A DNA stretch of 64,000 nt from Symsagittifera roscoffensis (GCF_963678635.1 NC_087062.1:68559415-68623414), one strand, 5' to 3'; positions 22,713-34,195 are shown, counted from the stretch's first letter. Notes: a model not told the origin generated them from the letters alone. Program-made: numbers and translations.

Positions 22713-24134
22713 AATGGAGAAAAATAGAGCGTTCTGTTATACTTCAAACGTTTTTGTAATGGATAGTGTTGGTTGGATATTTTATTTTTTTAAGATCTGT
22801 TTTTAAAGTTTTACATTGTTCAGCTTCTCATCATCTTTGGGTTCTGTTGCATAAAACGTACGCTTGTGGCTAGCATTGGTAGTTCAATTCGTTCTAGATT
22901 TTCCCTTCAACAACCAATGAATGTATTAAACTTGACGTTAGGTTCCGAACTTACTAGTTGAAAATTAGTTCTCGTACAAATACAATACAGGGCTGTTCCA
23001 ACAACTAATTATGGAAAGTTTTGTACTTGATAAGAAAAAAAAAGTTGATACCGATCCCCCAAACTTCCTGAAGCTCGCTATTCACAGGCACCCCTATTCG
23101 GTTTCATAAACAAAACTAGCTTATTCGCCTTAAAATTACTGTTTGTACTAACTGTCCCATCCGTTGAAGCCTCTCTAACATCAGTAGAAATAATTTTTGG
23201 ACATCAACAGAATTGATTGTGATTGCCGAAGACGCTTTGAAAACCATATACAAATATTTAAACGACTTGAAACATGCAGGCACTTCACATATTACGGCAA
23301 AATCCTTGCATCTAGGTAAATTATTTCAACAAAAAACAAATTTGATCAGCTTTTCATTGCTTAATACAAACATCACGAATTTTGTGGGCTCGGCGTTGAA
23401 TAGCTGAATTAGAATTTTGATCTAACAGTTCTGGAATTAAGAGTTTTTAAACTAATCTAATCAAATTTAAAGTTGACCTGGTCATATATATGACGGTACG
23501 TCAAACAATAAAGATCATCTCAGAATGTAGCCTTGATATTGATCGCAATGAAAATTTGAGCAGTTCATTCACATGCAGCTCGTGGACCGTTAAAAAACTT
23601 TCATTATAAAAAATTTGTCGAATGCTTTCAAATTTTTATTTGGAGAAAAGTAATCCAATAGTTTTGTTGGATCATAAGAAGGGGCAAAAATTTTGTGTAG
23701 GAAATGCAATCATACACCAACTTTCCATTGTGCAAGTATTATCATGATAATAACACTAAAAATACGTTTAGTTTGCAATGCTGTTCTTAGAATATCCTGC
23801 ATTACTTCGAATCACGAGTGTGATGTACGACTTTGCGGTTCGCTTTGCTACCTCATTTTGCGTTAAAAAAAAGAACACGAGTCCCAATATTCTCATCACT
23901 TTCAATGCTTGAAGCAATATTATTAGGCTTCTGATTAGTAAGCGTTATCAAATCGGAATGTAGACAACTAGTTAAACAAAATCAGTTATTCAAGTTGGTT
24001 CAATTAGTAGTGATCATAGGCGATTTTTTTCGGTTCAGCTGATGTCTGCTCCAAAATTGTCGGCCTTTTTTCCGGTTCGTAAGTTGCTAAATTGAATTTC
24101 AATTCACTTGCTGGGCATGTTTGCCTAAAATTCC

Positions 24135-25620
24135 TGTTTGATAAAAGCAAGTATTATGAAAATGTATGGCATTGCGTTTCTTAATTTTTTTGAGACGCTT
24201 TGGCAAATTTTACCACTTTCTACAAAAATTTTAATTTTTTCTTGAAAACATTCTACCGAATTTCAAAAAATGGTATCCTTAGCAAGATGTTCTGCACCCT
24301 TGTGTGCGTGCATACTCCCCTGGTCTCTTTTTATTTTACCCCTTGTCATCATCCTTCGGTCTACAGACCCATATTTTTGATTTTTCTTTCATTTTCTCGC
24401 AAACTAGCCTACTCAATCTAAAGTTTTGGTTTCATTGAATAGAACGGATTTCAAAAGCTCCCCTTTATGAACGGCTTCGCCCAAATGTTTTATACACAAA
24501 ATTATGGCCTTGGGAATAGTCAGTTTTGTGATTTTTTGAGCGTTTTTTTCTAAATTTTATTAGTTTTACGAAATACCCACGCGAATCTGAGATTTTGAAC
24601 GGGCTGTGTGAAGCTCCTTTGCATAGGCGACTACGGTCAGATTTCTTTGACAAAATTATGGACCTCGGAAATGTCAAAAATTTGATTTTTCCGACCGTTT
24701 CTTGAAAAGTTTCTGGAGAACCACCATGCCAAACTTGGGTTTTTGGGTTCAAACAAAAAACAGGTTGAAGGAATTTCTTCTGGATAAATGGCTACGCCCA
24801 TTTTTCTTGAAGAAAAAGCTATGATTATCGGAACTGTTAACCAGCTAATTTTTTGACTGTTTTTAGTTTTTGTCTTAGTAACTATCCTGCCAAATCCGAT
24901 ATTGGTTTAATCGACACAACAGGTTGGTGAAAGCTCATCTTTATCATTTGCTACGTCCAGTTTCTTTTAGGAAAAAGTAATGGCCTTCAAACAAAAGATG
25001 GTTTCAAAACTTTGACCGTTTTTGGAAATTTTTCGAATTACCTTAAAGTTTACACAATCAAATCTGAGTTGAAAAGTTCAATTAAAAGAACCGTTTGCGA
25101 TAATTGTTCCTGCAGAAGCGGCTACTCCTTAAATTTTTTTGATAAATATTTTTTCCTGGGAAAATTGATTATCTCAAAAATTGTTGCTCTTCTCTTATTT
25201 TAGTGACAACTAAGGTTTTGGGCAAAGTCTGTAAGATTTTTGAAATTATGCATTTTGTCCGGCATCAGTATAACAATTTCAAAAGTATCAAACACGCAAC
25301 TTCAGCTTTAGAAACTTTTTGAATTTTCTTAAAAAGTACACTATGAAATCTGATATGAAAAGTTCAAACGAAAGAAGCGGTTACGTGGTTTTTTCCTGCA
25401 GAAGCGGCTACTCTTTAATTTTTTGTAAGAAAAATGTTGTCTGTGGGAAAATTCCAAAATCTCCAATTTTTTTACTCTCCTCACTTATTTTGATAGAGAA
25501 ACAACTAAGGTTTTGGCCAAAGTCCAGTTTTTGAAATAACGTTTTCCGTCTCGCATCATCTTTCAAATTCTAAAAATATCGAACACGTACCTCCAGCTTC
25601 AGTTGGGAATTAGGTCTCCT
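24135..25620 (+). mobile_element. Old satellite-bearing element, Helitron-like (family H1)
   Basis: About seven diverged monomers of 150-170 bases, with landmarks GGCTTCGCCC 24473, GGCGACTACGG 24626, GGCTACGCCC 24790, GCTACGTCC 24950, GGCTACTCC 25119 and GGCTACTCTT 25405. The monomers are recognisably related to the 173 bp satellite at 44.7-48.3 kb: compare AATCGACACAACAGGTTG here with AATCGATAGACCAGGTTG there. The left flank TTTTTTTGAGACGCTTT (about 24185) recurs at 44630. The right end CTCCAGCTTCAGTTGG (25591-25606) is a decayed version of the hairpin that ends the 44.7 kb array. An older copy of the same element is the simplest reading. Confidence 0.55.
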
Positions 25621-25699
25621 TCATCGAGACATACGAAATTTTTGGTTCACCTAATTTTTTCTACGATTTTCATTTTTTCGACCTATGTTTTTTTATGAT

Positions 25700-25744
25700 T
25701 GCGTTGTATCGCAAGTGGAGCGAAGATCCGTTTCGTTTCTGTGT
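25700..25744 (+). repeat. R4 hairpin block
   Basis: TTGTATCGCAAGTGGA then GCGAAG ... TTCGTTTCTGTGT, a mutated version of the 22671 block in which the stem is partly broken. Confidence 0.5.
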
Positions 25745-25749
25745 AAATT

Positions 25750-27175
25750 TAGTGATCTGAAAATTTTATTTTAAGTGCTGTGGAAGATTCGTAAAATTAG
25801 TTTTTATCTGATCGGATTTTTGCTTAGGAATGTTTGCTTTTTTCATAAATCTGTCTCTTTTACTTGTTTTAGTTGAAGGTCGGTTTCTAGTGCATGATAT
25901 CGCAGATAGCTTGCTTTTTGAAACCTTTTGCTTAGTGTGTCCTTTCATTATTCAATTGACCAAGTCTATTGCGCCTCAAGAATAGCAATGCTGCTCTTCA
26001 TTTGGCTAGCTTTTATTTGAAAAGTTATCCTTCAAGGCGTGGCATGAATTTATTAATATAACTTATGAAGGCTTTTTTGGCACAAACCATTCTCATGTAG
26101 TAGAGGCAATTGTTTTTGTGTGTACTGCAGTATCATGTCTTGTTTGTGATAAAAAACATCTAGGGGATGGATACACAATGGTATCAAGATAAGATGTTTG
26201 CTAGCAAAGGCGTTTCCCTTTCATCTACAAGTTCTTGCTTATGGCTTACATACCAATGTACTTGCACCATAAAGCGAGATACTGTGTAGCAAGTGTATTT
26301 TGAGCTTTAAAACGTTCTGTTGACTATTTTACCATCGTTTTTTTAAATAGAACAATACACGTGTTTGTAAAAACTGGATATTTCTCCATCCGATTGTTGT
26401 CAGGAACAAACTTTAAAATGCTTCAATTTATTTAACTCATTGCAGTTTGTACCGAGCTTTTCAATTGCTTCCAATTTAATCAAATAAATTAACCATCCTT
26501 CTGTATTCGTATTATCGTTCTTTTAAGGTTCAATTATATACATTGTTGTGTGAACCCCAGTTGCGGAAAAGGTCACGACTAGGAAACAATAAAAGTTACT
26601 CAGCCTTCGTCTCATTTTTTATTTCACGTGCTTCATTGACTGTTTTTTTAGTTATATGACCGACTTAAAAGTGAATCAACATAAGAGCGTTCATTGTTGT
26701 CCTCCAGCGTTGATTGAGCATGCATAATGAATTGGCATATTGGCGTAATATGATGCTTTCTGTTGTCGATTGCTACTACTCGCTGCTACTAAAAAAAAGA
26801 GAAACTAAAAATAAATAAAATTGATTTTTTTCTGCTTATGATGGCTGAAACGTCATTTTGCACCGATGCCAGTTTTAAACCGCAAGTAGTCAGCTGCGTA
26901 ACACCTGATTGTGTATTATGCTTGTAGAAAACCGTAGCGTGGTATGCTTAAAAATTATTACCATTTTTCTTGTGCATTTGACGCCACGACTATTTTATTC
27001 TGCGTTGCAAGCTTCTAAATAAACGTTTGCGCTGATTGTGGCGGTACTGCTTTTGCTTACCAGTTGTTGTTTCAATTTACTGCGATATTTTCATCGACCT
27101 TTTAAAGGATTGTTTCACTGCTTAGGAAGCTCATTTCCATTTTCTGAGTCCGTACTTACAGCCTAATTTACTTTC
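25750..27175. other. Intergenic, nothing recognised
   Basis: No credible gene, RNA gene or repeat shared with other parts of the window. Confidence 0.45.
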
Positions 27176-27180
27176 CTGAC

Positions 27181-27187
27181 TATTTAA
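27181..27187 (+). promoter_or_regulatory. Possible TATA-like box, upstream first exon
   Basis: TATTTAA lies about 180 bases before the ATG at 27360, a spacing like that of the TATA box of the 54.2 kb exon. It is weak evidence alone in AT-rich DNA. Confidence 0.25.
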
Positions 27188-27359
27188 GCGCACCTTTGTA
27201 ATTAATTTCAAACTCCTCCCATCATATCTCGTTCTATTGTTTTTGTTCGTTCGAGTGACGAAACTGAAAAATTGTTCAAACACAGATTCGTTCGCTTCAA
27301 CTCCCAAGTTGCTCTTAATTCATCTTTCCCCAAATCAGCAATCCCCAAATAAGCGACCA

Positions 27360-27655
27360 ATGTTTCCAAACCTGGTTCAAATCGCCTCGCTCACCTTTCG
27401 TCAGATGTTAACCTGCATTTCTGCAAGGTGTTGCGTCTCTAATTCCGAATCTTCAGAGCAGCCACCGGCGCACATCTTCACCTGCATCGAAAAGAAACCC
27501 CCTAACTCGCACCAAAAAAACCAGAGCATGCAATCTAACGGCTCCAATGACTGCTACAAAAGAAGTAATAGTAGTTCAGTGAAACGCTCCAAGTATAAAA
27601 CGAGGGCTTCTCTCAGTTTAGACGGAAAGGGAGGCGGGAGTTTACAGCATACGAA
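27360..27655 (+). CDS. Candidate alternative first exon of MOB2-like gene
   Basis: An open frame from ATG 27360 encodes about 98 residues rich in Ser, Asn, Lys and Cys, then reaches a donor-like site: GAA followed by GTATGT at 27656. The exon ends in phase 2 (two bases, AA, left over). Joined to the acceptor AG at 54711-54712, the codon becomes AAA and the protein would run from HTK straight into YQECKIMVQLPRGF of the MOB2-like protein. The exon at 36.7 kb has the same phase. Low-complexity, isoform-specific N-termini are known for fly Mob2. The sequence is not part of any repeat I see here, and the frame stays open to 27779. If not a first exon, it is an unassigned open frame. Confidence 0.35.
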
Positions 27656-27839
27656 GTATGTTTATCATCAACCTTCGTCTCATAGTTTAAACGAGCAGGA
27701 AACTTTGACATGTGACGACAAATCAATTAAGATGAGAGAATCGTGGGAGAAAAAAGATGGGAAAGAAATGTTAGTCTAATTTAGTGCGTTCCTATCATTT
27801 TTTGAAATCAACACTAACTGGGATTCATTGTTCTTATCA

Positions 27840-28680
27840 GACCAACTTTGTTTAAGCTAGGTTTTGTTAATATTAATATTAATTGACCTTGCGATCAACA
27901 AGGTTATTGCAGCCGGTTACTTGGTTTTTTAGGCGAGGAAATTGAGTATACAGGAAAACAAGTATACCGGAGAATCAGATTAACAAAAACTAATTAAATG
28001 CGAGAATCGAGTTAAATGCTTTTGATTAACAAAAACATTTCTCGAGTCTAGAGGTTAAATGCGAGGTGCAATAAGTCGAAGTAGTAAAAACGGAAAACTT
28101 ATAAATCAATAAACGTTCGGTTCAAGTCATAAAAGGTTTGAGTTTGTCTTTGCCGAGACTGGCTGATCCATATTTTTGTATTCAGAAGTTGCATTGCATT
28201 AACTTTTGCTTCAAACTATATGTCGGCTTAATTTCCCACGTTTTGATTTTTAGACGCAATTTTGTGTGCTACTCAGTTGTAGGACTCCTGTTTTTTCGTG
28301 TGAGAAATTTTGTTCTCTGAAAGATAGTTTAGTAAGGAATGTTACATTTATTTTTGCTTAACATATGAACCTCCATTATACCATTTCACATTATTCCGAC
28401 GTGGGGTCGGAAAGTCGACCTTTCCGTCTTGTGGAGACAGGCTTCAAGTTTGAGTTCGTGTCCGTATCGTTTTTTTACCACAGGTTTGCGAAAAAAATTC
28501 AAGTTTCAGAAAAATTATTACGCCTGGTTGACTTGCCAAGTGCTGTGTCCAGATTAATGACTTCGAAAACCAATCCTAAGTTTAAGTTCACAATCTGTTT
28601 CTATTCAGTTGGCAAGTTTTTAGTTCAAGAAGTCGATTAGTCATGACAAGTTTCCAAATTCAAATCGTTAGGAAGAAAAA
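27840..28680. other. Intergenic; decayed SINE-like 5' end
   Basis: ACCTTGCGATCAACAAGG (27884-27901) is a decayed version of the hairpin that starts the SINE-like elements at 32209, 39040 and 42393. GGTTCAAGTCA near 28120 resembles a B box. The open frame at 28365-28640 has no recognisable domain. Confidence 0.35.
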
Positions 28681-28682
28681 AC

Positions 28683-28722
28683 TAGACTGCTTGTCTTAGG
28701 GCGAAGCCCTGAAAAATCCGAC
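28683..28722 (-). repeat. R3 hairpin end, minus strand
   Basis: On the minus strand: GCAGTCGGATTTTTCAGGGC, a short loop, GCCCT and AAGACAAGCAGT. It is a solitary end of the R2-R3 family. Confidence 0.5.
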
Positions 28723-28844
28723 TGCATTTTATTTTATATGGATTAATTTATAATAAAATAATTAATTAACAAAAAACATTTTCATTTTTTTTTGCTGTTT
28801 TTTTGTAAATCATCCCCCTACACTATGTAAAATACAAAAGGATA

Positions 28845-29325
28845 TTTTTGTTCCGACTTTCGAAGAAAATAAGGAATATATATGCTCGAGGTGGTTTTTT
28901 ATTCAGACCAATTCTCAAAAATATCTCGGGATCTGTTCATGGATCTTCGTGGTCCCAGATGGTGCGCGCTAACCTCTAGATTTTCCTGACTTACACCTTG
29001 CTGTGAAACGCTCACTAATATACTAACGTGACTAAAAGAGCGCTGTGGTACTTAGAAGTTGAAAGTTTAACGCGCGTTATTTGCGAATCATCCAGCACCA
29101 CAAAATCGTTCGAAGTTGATTTGAGGCAATCTAATTTGTCTTATTAATTCCATGCTTTTTGCGAATTATTCGCGCCACGAAATCGTTCGTAATTGAATTG
29201 AGGCTATCTAATTTGTCTTATTAATTCCATACACGACTATATTTCATTAACAACAAACTATTCGAGACCAGTTTATAGCCAGTCGGAACATTCCGGGCTT
29301 TGCCCTGATACAAGCAGTCTTGTTT
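28845..29325 (+). repeat. Hairpin-ended repeat (R2-R3), longest copy
   Basis: Runs from TTTTTGTTCCGACTTTCGAA to AGTCGGAACATTCC, then the stem-loop GGGCTTTGCCC (29295-29305), then TGATACAAGCAGTCTTGTTT. The two ends share the inverted 9-mer GTTCCGACT / AGTCGGAAC. The left part matches 61486-61680, and the right end matches 18637, 38796 and 38930. It includes the 78 bp duplication at 29082-29231. No protein is encoded. A terminal hairpin plus asymmetric inverted ends recalls Helentron-type elements. Confidence 0.55.
29082..29231. repeat. 78 bp tandem duplication
   Basis: Two diverged copies begin TGCGAATCATCC (29082) and TGCGAATTATTC (29160). Both end in CTAATTTGTCTTATTAATTC plus CATRC. They lie inside the R2-R3 element. 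Confidence 0.8.
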
Positions 29326-29654
29326 GCGTATGGCAAAGGATGAAATCGACCATAAAGCTTGCTTCAATTCAATTTGTAACAATTTCTAATACGGATTAAA
29401 TCTCCGCTAACGCGGTAATAGCACGAAATAAATAGCCCGTTAATTGACCCCAATTGGCAATCTTAAAATCCTTATACTTATACAAAAAATGATCACAGAT
29501 GAAATATCTATTTTAAATTTGAGACCAAGACAACAAATACCTTTTGAATGCTATTAAACAATTCCGTTAAAAATTGAATTTTGTGTGGAGAAAAAAAACC
29601 GCCTCGAGCACAAATATTCTGTCACTTTTTTCAAAACCTGGAAAAAAGGGTACT

Positions 29655-29692
29655 CGTATACCAGGGCAAAGCCCTGAATGTGCTGACTGCCT
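29655..29692 (-). repeat. R3 hairpin end, minus strand
   Basis: On the minus strand: GCAGTCAGCACATTCAGGGC, a short loop, then GCCCTGGTATACGAG. A further solitary R3 end. Confidence 0.45.
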
Positions 29693-29819
29693 CTTAATCC
29701 ATATCGAATAGTTTTTGATGAAAGCAAACATTGAAAAACTGTAAGTTTTGGCCTCATTTAAAATTGGAACGCTTTTGTTGTGCGGAATAATTTGCCACGC
29801 TTAAAATAATCTATTACAT

Positions 29820-30190
29820 ATTTAAATGCGGGCTTCACTATCTCGCCATATTTAAGCTTTTTCAACGTATTATTTTTGCATGTTTAAGCTATATCCTATA
29901 TTGCAATGGTTAAGAATTTTTTTTCGATTTTCCAATTTGATTTTAGTGGTTTTTTTACCGAGTTTAAATTAAGCAGCCCAATATCGAATTAGGGGTTGCG
30001 AATTATATATTTAAATGCGGGCTTCACTATCTCGCCATGTTTAAGCTTTTTCAACGTATTATTTTTGCATGTTTAAGCTATATCGTTAATTGCAATGGTT
30101 AAGAATTTTTTTTCGATTTTCCAATTTGATTTTAGTGGTTTTTTTACCGCGTTTAAATTAAGCAGCCCAATATCGAATTAGGGGTTGCGA
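29820..30190. repeat. 189 bp tandem duplication
   Basis: Two nearly identical copies start TTTAAATGCGGGCTTCACTA at 29821 and 30010 and end at CGAATTAGGGGTTGCGAATT. They abut the 166 bp satellite array that follows and may be the left part of the same element. Confidence 0.9.
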
Positions 30191-30194
30191 ATTT

Positions 30195-31850
30195 GGCCTC
30201 CAAATTTGAATGCCCGAATCATTTTCATTTTAGCTAACGAGATAAGACGATTTTTGAGATTTTTTCAGAAAATTTTCAGAAAACATATTTTTTTTCGCAA
30301 AATCTGAATTTCCCAATCTTGTAGTTGGGCGCTGTCAGAGTACTCTAAGGAGTTACAAATCTTGCCTCCAAATATGACTGTTCAAATCCTTGTAGTTTTC
30401 GAGATATGACGTTTTTTGTGATTTTTTCAGAAAATTTTCAGAAAACATAATTTTTTTCGCAAAATCTGAAATTCCAAACCCTGTTGTTGGTTCTTGTCAG
30501 AGTAATCTCAAAGATTGCGAATCTTGCCTACAAATATGACTGCTCAATTCTTTGTAGTTTTCGAGATATGACGTTTTTTGTGATTTTTCAAAAATTTTCA
30601 GAAAACTTAAATTATTTCTCAAAATTTGAAATTCCCAACCTTGTAGTTGGATGCTGCCAGAGTACTCTAAGGAGTAACAAATCTTGCCTCCAAATATGAC
30701 TGCTCAAATCCTTGTAGTTTTCGAGATATGACGTTTTTTGTGATTTTTTCAAAAGAAATTTCAGAAAACTAACATTAATTTTTTTTTGCAAAATCTGAAA
30801 TTCCCAACCCTGTAGTTGAATCCTGTCAGAGTAGTCTCAAAGATTGCTACTCTTGCCTCCAAATATGACTGCTCAATTTTTTGTAGTTTTCGAGATATGA
30901 CGTTTTTTGTGATTTTTTCAAAAATTTTCAGAAAACATAAATTATTATAAGTTTTTAAAATCTGAAATTCCCAACCCTGTAGTTAGGTCGTTTCAGAGTA
31001 CTCTCAAAGATTGAGAGTCTTGCCTCCAAGTGTGACTGCTCAAATTTTAGTAGTTTTCGAGATATGACGTCTTTTGTGATTTTTTAAAAAAAATTTCAGA
31101 AAACTTAAATTACTATTATTCTTTAAACATCTGAAATTCCCAACCCTGTAGTTAGGTCCTGTCAGAGTAATCTCAAGGATTGCGAATCTTGCCTCCAAAT
31201 ATGGCTGCCCAATTCTTTGTAGTTTTCGAGATGTGACGTTTTTTTGTGACTTTTCAACATTTTCAAAAAGTTAAAATTATTTTTTTTTCAAAATTTGAAA
31301 TTCCCAACGCTATAGTTCGGTGTTGTCAGGGTACTCTAAAAGAGTTGCAAATCTTGCCACATGCGAATGATAAATGCGACTGCTCAAATGCTTTTAGTTT
31401 CCGAGAAGTGACGTTTTTTGATTTTTTCAAAATTTCTCCAAGAACTTATCTACAAAGAAATTCAAAAAATTTGAAACTACCAGCATGATGAAGATACAAC
31501 CTTATTGTCAGCGTACACCCAGGCGTCTCAAATATTGCCTCTTAATATGACTGCTCAAATCCTTTTAGTTTCCGAGATAAGACGTTTTTTTTTCAATTTT
31601 TTTTCGGGAAACTTAGGTTTAAAAAAGTTCACAAAATTTTGGATTCCTTACTCTATAGTAGGGTGCTCTCAGGGACTCTCAGTGGTTACAAATCTGGCCT
31701 CCAAATTTCTCCAGAGGCCCATTAAGTTTTTGAGATGACGCTTTTAAAATGGGAATTAAAAAAAAAATTAAAGTTTGTAATTGGGTGCAGTCAGAGTACA
31801 CTAAAAGTTTGCAGATGTTGTTTCCAATATATGCGGTTTTTACTGAGTTG
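30195..31850 (+). repeat. ~166 bp satellite array, about ten monomers
   Basis: The landmark GAGATATGACG recurs at 30401, 30563, 30723, 30892 and 31059, with variants at 30239, 31228, 31403, 31573 and 31732, so the monomer length is 159-175. Each monomer has a T-rich block (TTTTTTGTGATTTTTTC), a GAAATTCCCAACCCTGTAG block and a CTTGCCTCCAAATATGACTG block. Divergence grows to the right. Chance open frames at 30484-31738 come from the repeats and are not genes. Confidence 0.9.
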
Positions 31851-31859
31851 TCGAAAAAT

Positions 31860-31890
31860 TTCGAAGCACCGAAGGTGCGTTAAACGCTAG
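31860..31890 (+). other. Helitron-like 3' terminus
   Basis: Stem-loop GCACC-GAA-GGTGC (31866-31878), then GTTAAACG, then CTAG (31887-31890) followed by T. A hairpin some 8-12 bases before CTRR, with T after it, is the textbook 3' end of a Helitron. It sits directly after the 166 bp satellite array, so array and terminus probably belong to one element. No RepHel gene is present. Confidence 0.6.
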
Positions 31891-32208
31891 TTCACTTTAC
31901 GCTTTCAGCATTAAGAATAAAATTTTGAAAGCGCACATAAATTAGTCCTGAGCATGGCCGATTTGGCAATTTTTACACTCCCAGATCTTTGCTAAAAAAT
32001 GATCGAGGCAGACTATTTTATACATTTGATTTCAGGGAGTCGATATCTTCAATGGGGTATATATATTTTTTTGTTATAAACTGTTCGTAAAAAATCACCC
32101 CAAATATTCGGTTTTCTTCAGAAAGTTGGAGCAATAAGTGAGATATAGAGAATTGAATGACTGCTATGGGATCTCCCCCAATTGAATCATTTGAAAGCCA
32201 TAATATTA

Positions 32209-32800
32209 CCCTTGCGATAGCAAGGGTATTGCATTTGGGCACTAGACTTTTTTCCCCGTAAACAACTTTGTCCACATGACTCATTAGCCTACTGGTGGTA
32301 CCTTGGTTTATAAAGAATTCAAAATTTGTAGTGTCTCTTGCACGCTTAGCCTGGTGGTAACGAATACGCCTGGGATGGCAAAGTTTTTGGGTTCGAATCC
32401 GACCAGGACCAGTTTTTTTTCAAAAGATAATTGTTCCGGTTCAAAAAAATTTTGTTCTATTATTTGTGTGCTTGTTTTGTCGGTTTAGTTGTCACATCTA
32501 AGAATCTTTTATTTTGCTGTAAACAATTTCAACTGCAATTGTTTTGGCATTTTGAAAATCCGGCCGAATAGAATTTTGCTTTTCACATTGGTTGTAAATT
32601 AACCAGCCCGATTTACTAAGATTTCAGTAGTTTTTTTCATATTTTTCATCGGTTTAAAAAGTTTCGACCTAATTGATATAGATTTAGTGGCCCGGTATTG
32701 CGTCGTTACATCCGAAAAAAAAGTTTTTTTTTTGTGTGTGTATGAGAGCTATGACGGGAAAAGGGACTTGACATTTTTTATAAGTTAAGAACTTTTCTGA
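32209..32800 (+). mobile_element. SINE-like element with 5' hairpin and tRNA-like head
   Basis: Starts with the perfect hairpin CCCTTGCGATAGCAAGGG (32209-32226) and continues TATTGCATTTGGGCACTAGA. About 120 bases on is a tRNA-like promoter: A box TAGCCTGGTGG (32347-32357) and perfect B box GGTTCGAATCC (32390-32400). The following body (TTGTCGGTTTAGTTG, then GCAATTGTTTTGG) is shared with copies at 34208 and 42393. Transcription by RNA polymerase III is expected from the boxes. No poly(A) tail or target duplication was resolved. Confidence 0.6.
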
Positions 32801-32879
32801 ATTTTTTTTCGGCATGAAGGGTTTTTGCTCTTTTTTTTCGGCTTTGTTACCGCTTGGTAATTATAAATTCAAATCCAAT

Positions 32880-32960
32880 CAACCATCTGGCGAAGAGGTA
32901 AAACAACTGCTTGAGATGGCAAAGATTTGCGGCTCGAATCCGGCCGGGCCCTCTTTTGCA
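32880..32960 (+). repeat. tRNA-like SINE head
   Basis: A box TGGCGAAGAGG (32888-32898) and B box GGCTCGAATCC (32931-32941). The spacing is tRNA-like but the arms do not pair as a tRNA. Confidence 0.55.
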
Positions 32961-32984
32961 TCTGTTTATTTTTGTCGCCCCATT

Positions 32985-33340
32985 TCCCGTAGCTCGATGG
33001 TTCAGCTTTATTCAAGTTGCTGTAACACTCATGCTTGAGACAACGAACCCCGGAAGTTCGATTCCAATTGAGTTTTGTTTTTCTTGCAAATAGAAAATTT
33101 TAGCTAATTTACATTCTTGTCTGTCTGCTTAGTTCCGCAGAAAGGACTTTTTTGAAAACCTGGCTTTTGTATAGCATTCCCGATTTCTCTTTAGAGTTTC
33201 TTATGGTGCAGGCAATTTTGTTCCGGATATTTTGGGCTTTGTGACAAAAACGATTTTTTGAATTTTTTCCGTTTGATTTTCATAACATTCATATTTGTAT
33301 CGCAAGTGGTGCGAAGCTCAGCTTCGCCTTTGTGTTGAAT
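32985..33340 (+). mobile_element. SINE-like element: tRNA-like head to R4 hairpin tail
   Basis: A box TAGCTCGATGG (32990-33000) and B box AGTTCGATTCC (33055-33065), then about 230 bases of body, then the R4 hairpin GCGAAGC-TCA-GCTTCGC (33311-33327) and CTTTGTGTTGAAT. The head-body-hairpin order matches the element at 39040-39632, which supports the hairpin as the 3' tail of this SINE-like family. Confidence 0.55.
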
Positions 33341-33344
33341 CTTC

Positions 33345-34195
33345 CTCAAAGAGCTCTAGAAATAGCGCACTCTTTTCATGTTTTTGTCAATTGGTTGCCT
33401 GGAAATGTTTTTCCTATGTCTCTTATACAGTAAAGTTGCGTAGTCTGAATTGGTGATCAAAATTTACGGTTTGTTCAAATCGGATCATAATCTGTATGCA
33501 TGACCATTTGAGTAAAATAAGGATGCTATGCAATTTGACAAAATTGAATGTGACAATAGATCGATTGGTTTCCCTTATCTTTCTTTCCTTGACTATAAAG
33601 CATTCAGCCAAGCTTGCATCTTCCAATTTTAATTGTTGTCGTTCTCAAGTTAACCTTCTTTTTTCTTCCACGCCCCCAGACTTTCAAGAGAAGCCAGACA
33701 ATGCTAGTTGCATTTGAAGAGTTAAGAATCTCTTGCCTGAAGGTTTATTTTGTCCCTATAACGCTATTGTAAAGCTGATAAAATTTCAGGGATGTTATTA
33801 GTTCAGAGCATCCTGCCTTTAATGGATATTTTTATTCCCATTATTACTGTCAGGTTTTTGACCTAATTCAATATTTTCCTTCATTAATTTCTTAAATAGC
33901 TGACCAAGCGAACAAGTTTTTGTGCCATTTAGAAAAACAATGACAAAAATGCTAAAAATTTACAAATACTTCGTGTATTGGAGCAGGTAATTCCTAAAAA
34001 ATAGCTAATTGTTTCAGCAAAACTCTACTATGACAGTTTTCTAGAGTTCAATTACCTCTTCAAATACTAGAGTTTTGCTGAAAAATTAGCTGTTTTTTGC
34101 TTGCTTTTAGGAATATAGGCTTTTTTCGGTATACCTTGCTCAACAGAATAATTTGATTTAATAAAAGCTGCGAAGTTCTTAGCTTCGAAGTTCTT
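33345..34195. other. Intergenic, nothing recognised
   Basis: No gene or shared repeat. An imperfect inverted pair, AGCTAATTGTTTCAGCAAAA (about 34003) and CAAAACTCTAG / CTAGAGTTTTGCTG (around 34020-34080), forms a small local foldback. The open frames on both strands near 33420-33720 have no recognisable domain. Confidence 0.4.

Larger units (their letters stand above)
21740..24130. other. Intergenic with G-run and one hairpin repeat end
   Basis: Mostly unrecognised AT-rich sequence. It contains an unbroken run of 19 G at 22600-22618 and one R4 hairpin block at 22671-22712. No gene or RNA gene was recognised. Confidence 0.5.

Noticed and set aside
28365-28640. 91-codon frame as a gene
   Set aside because: No domain, no clear splice or promoter context, and AT-rich composition like the flanks.
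32340-33070. Cluster of tRNA genes
   Set aside because: A and B boxes are good, but acceptor, D and anticodon arms do not pair properly; body sequence shared with other copies shows SINE-like repeats.
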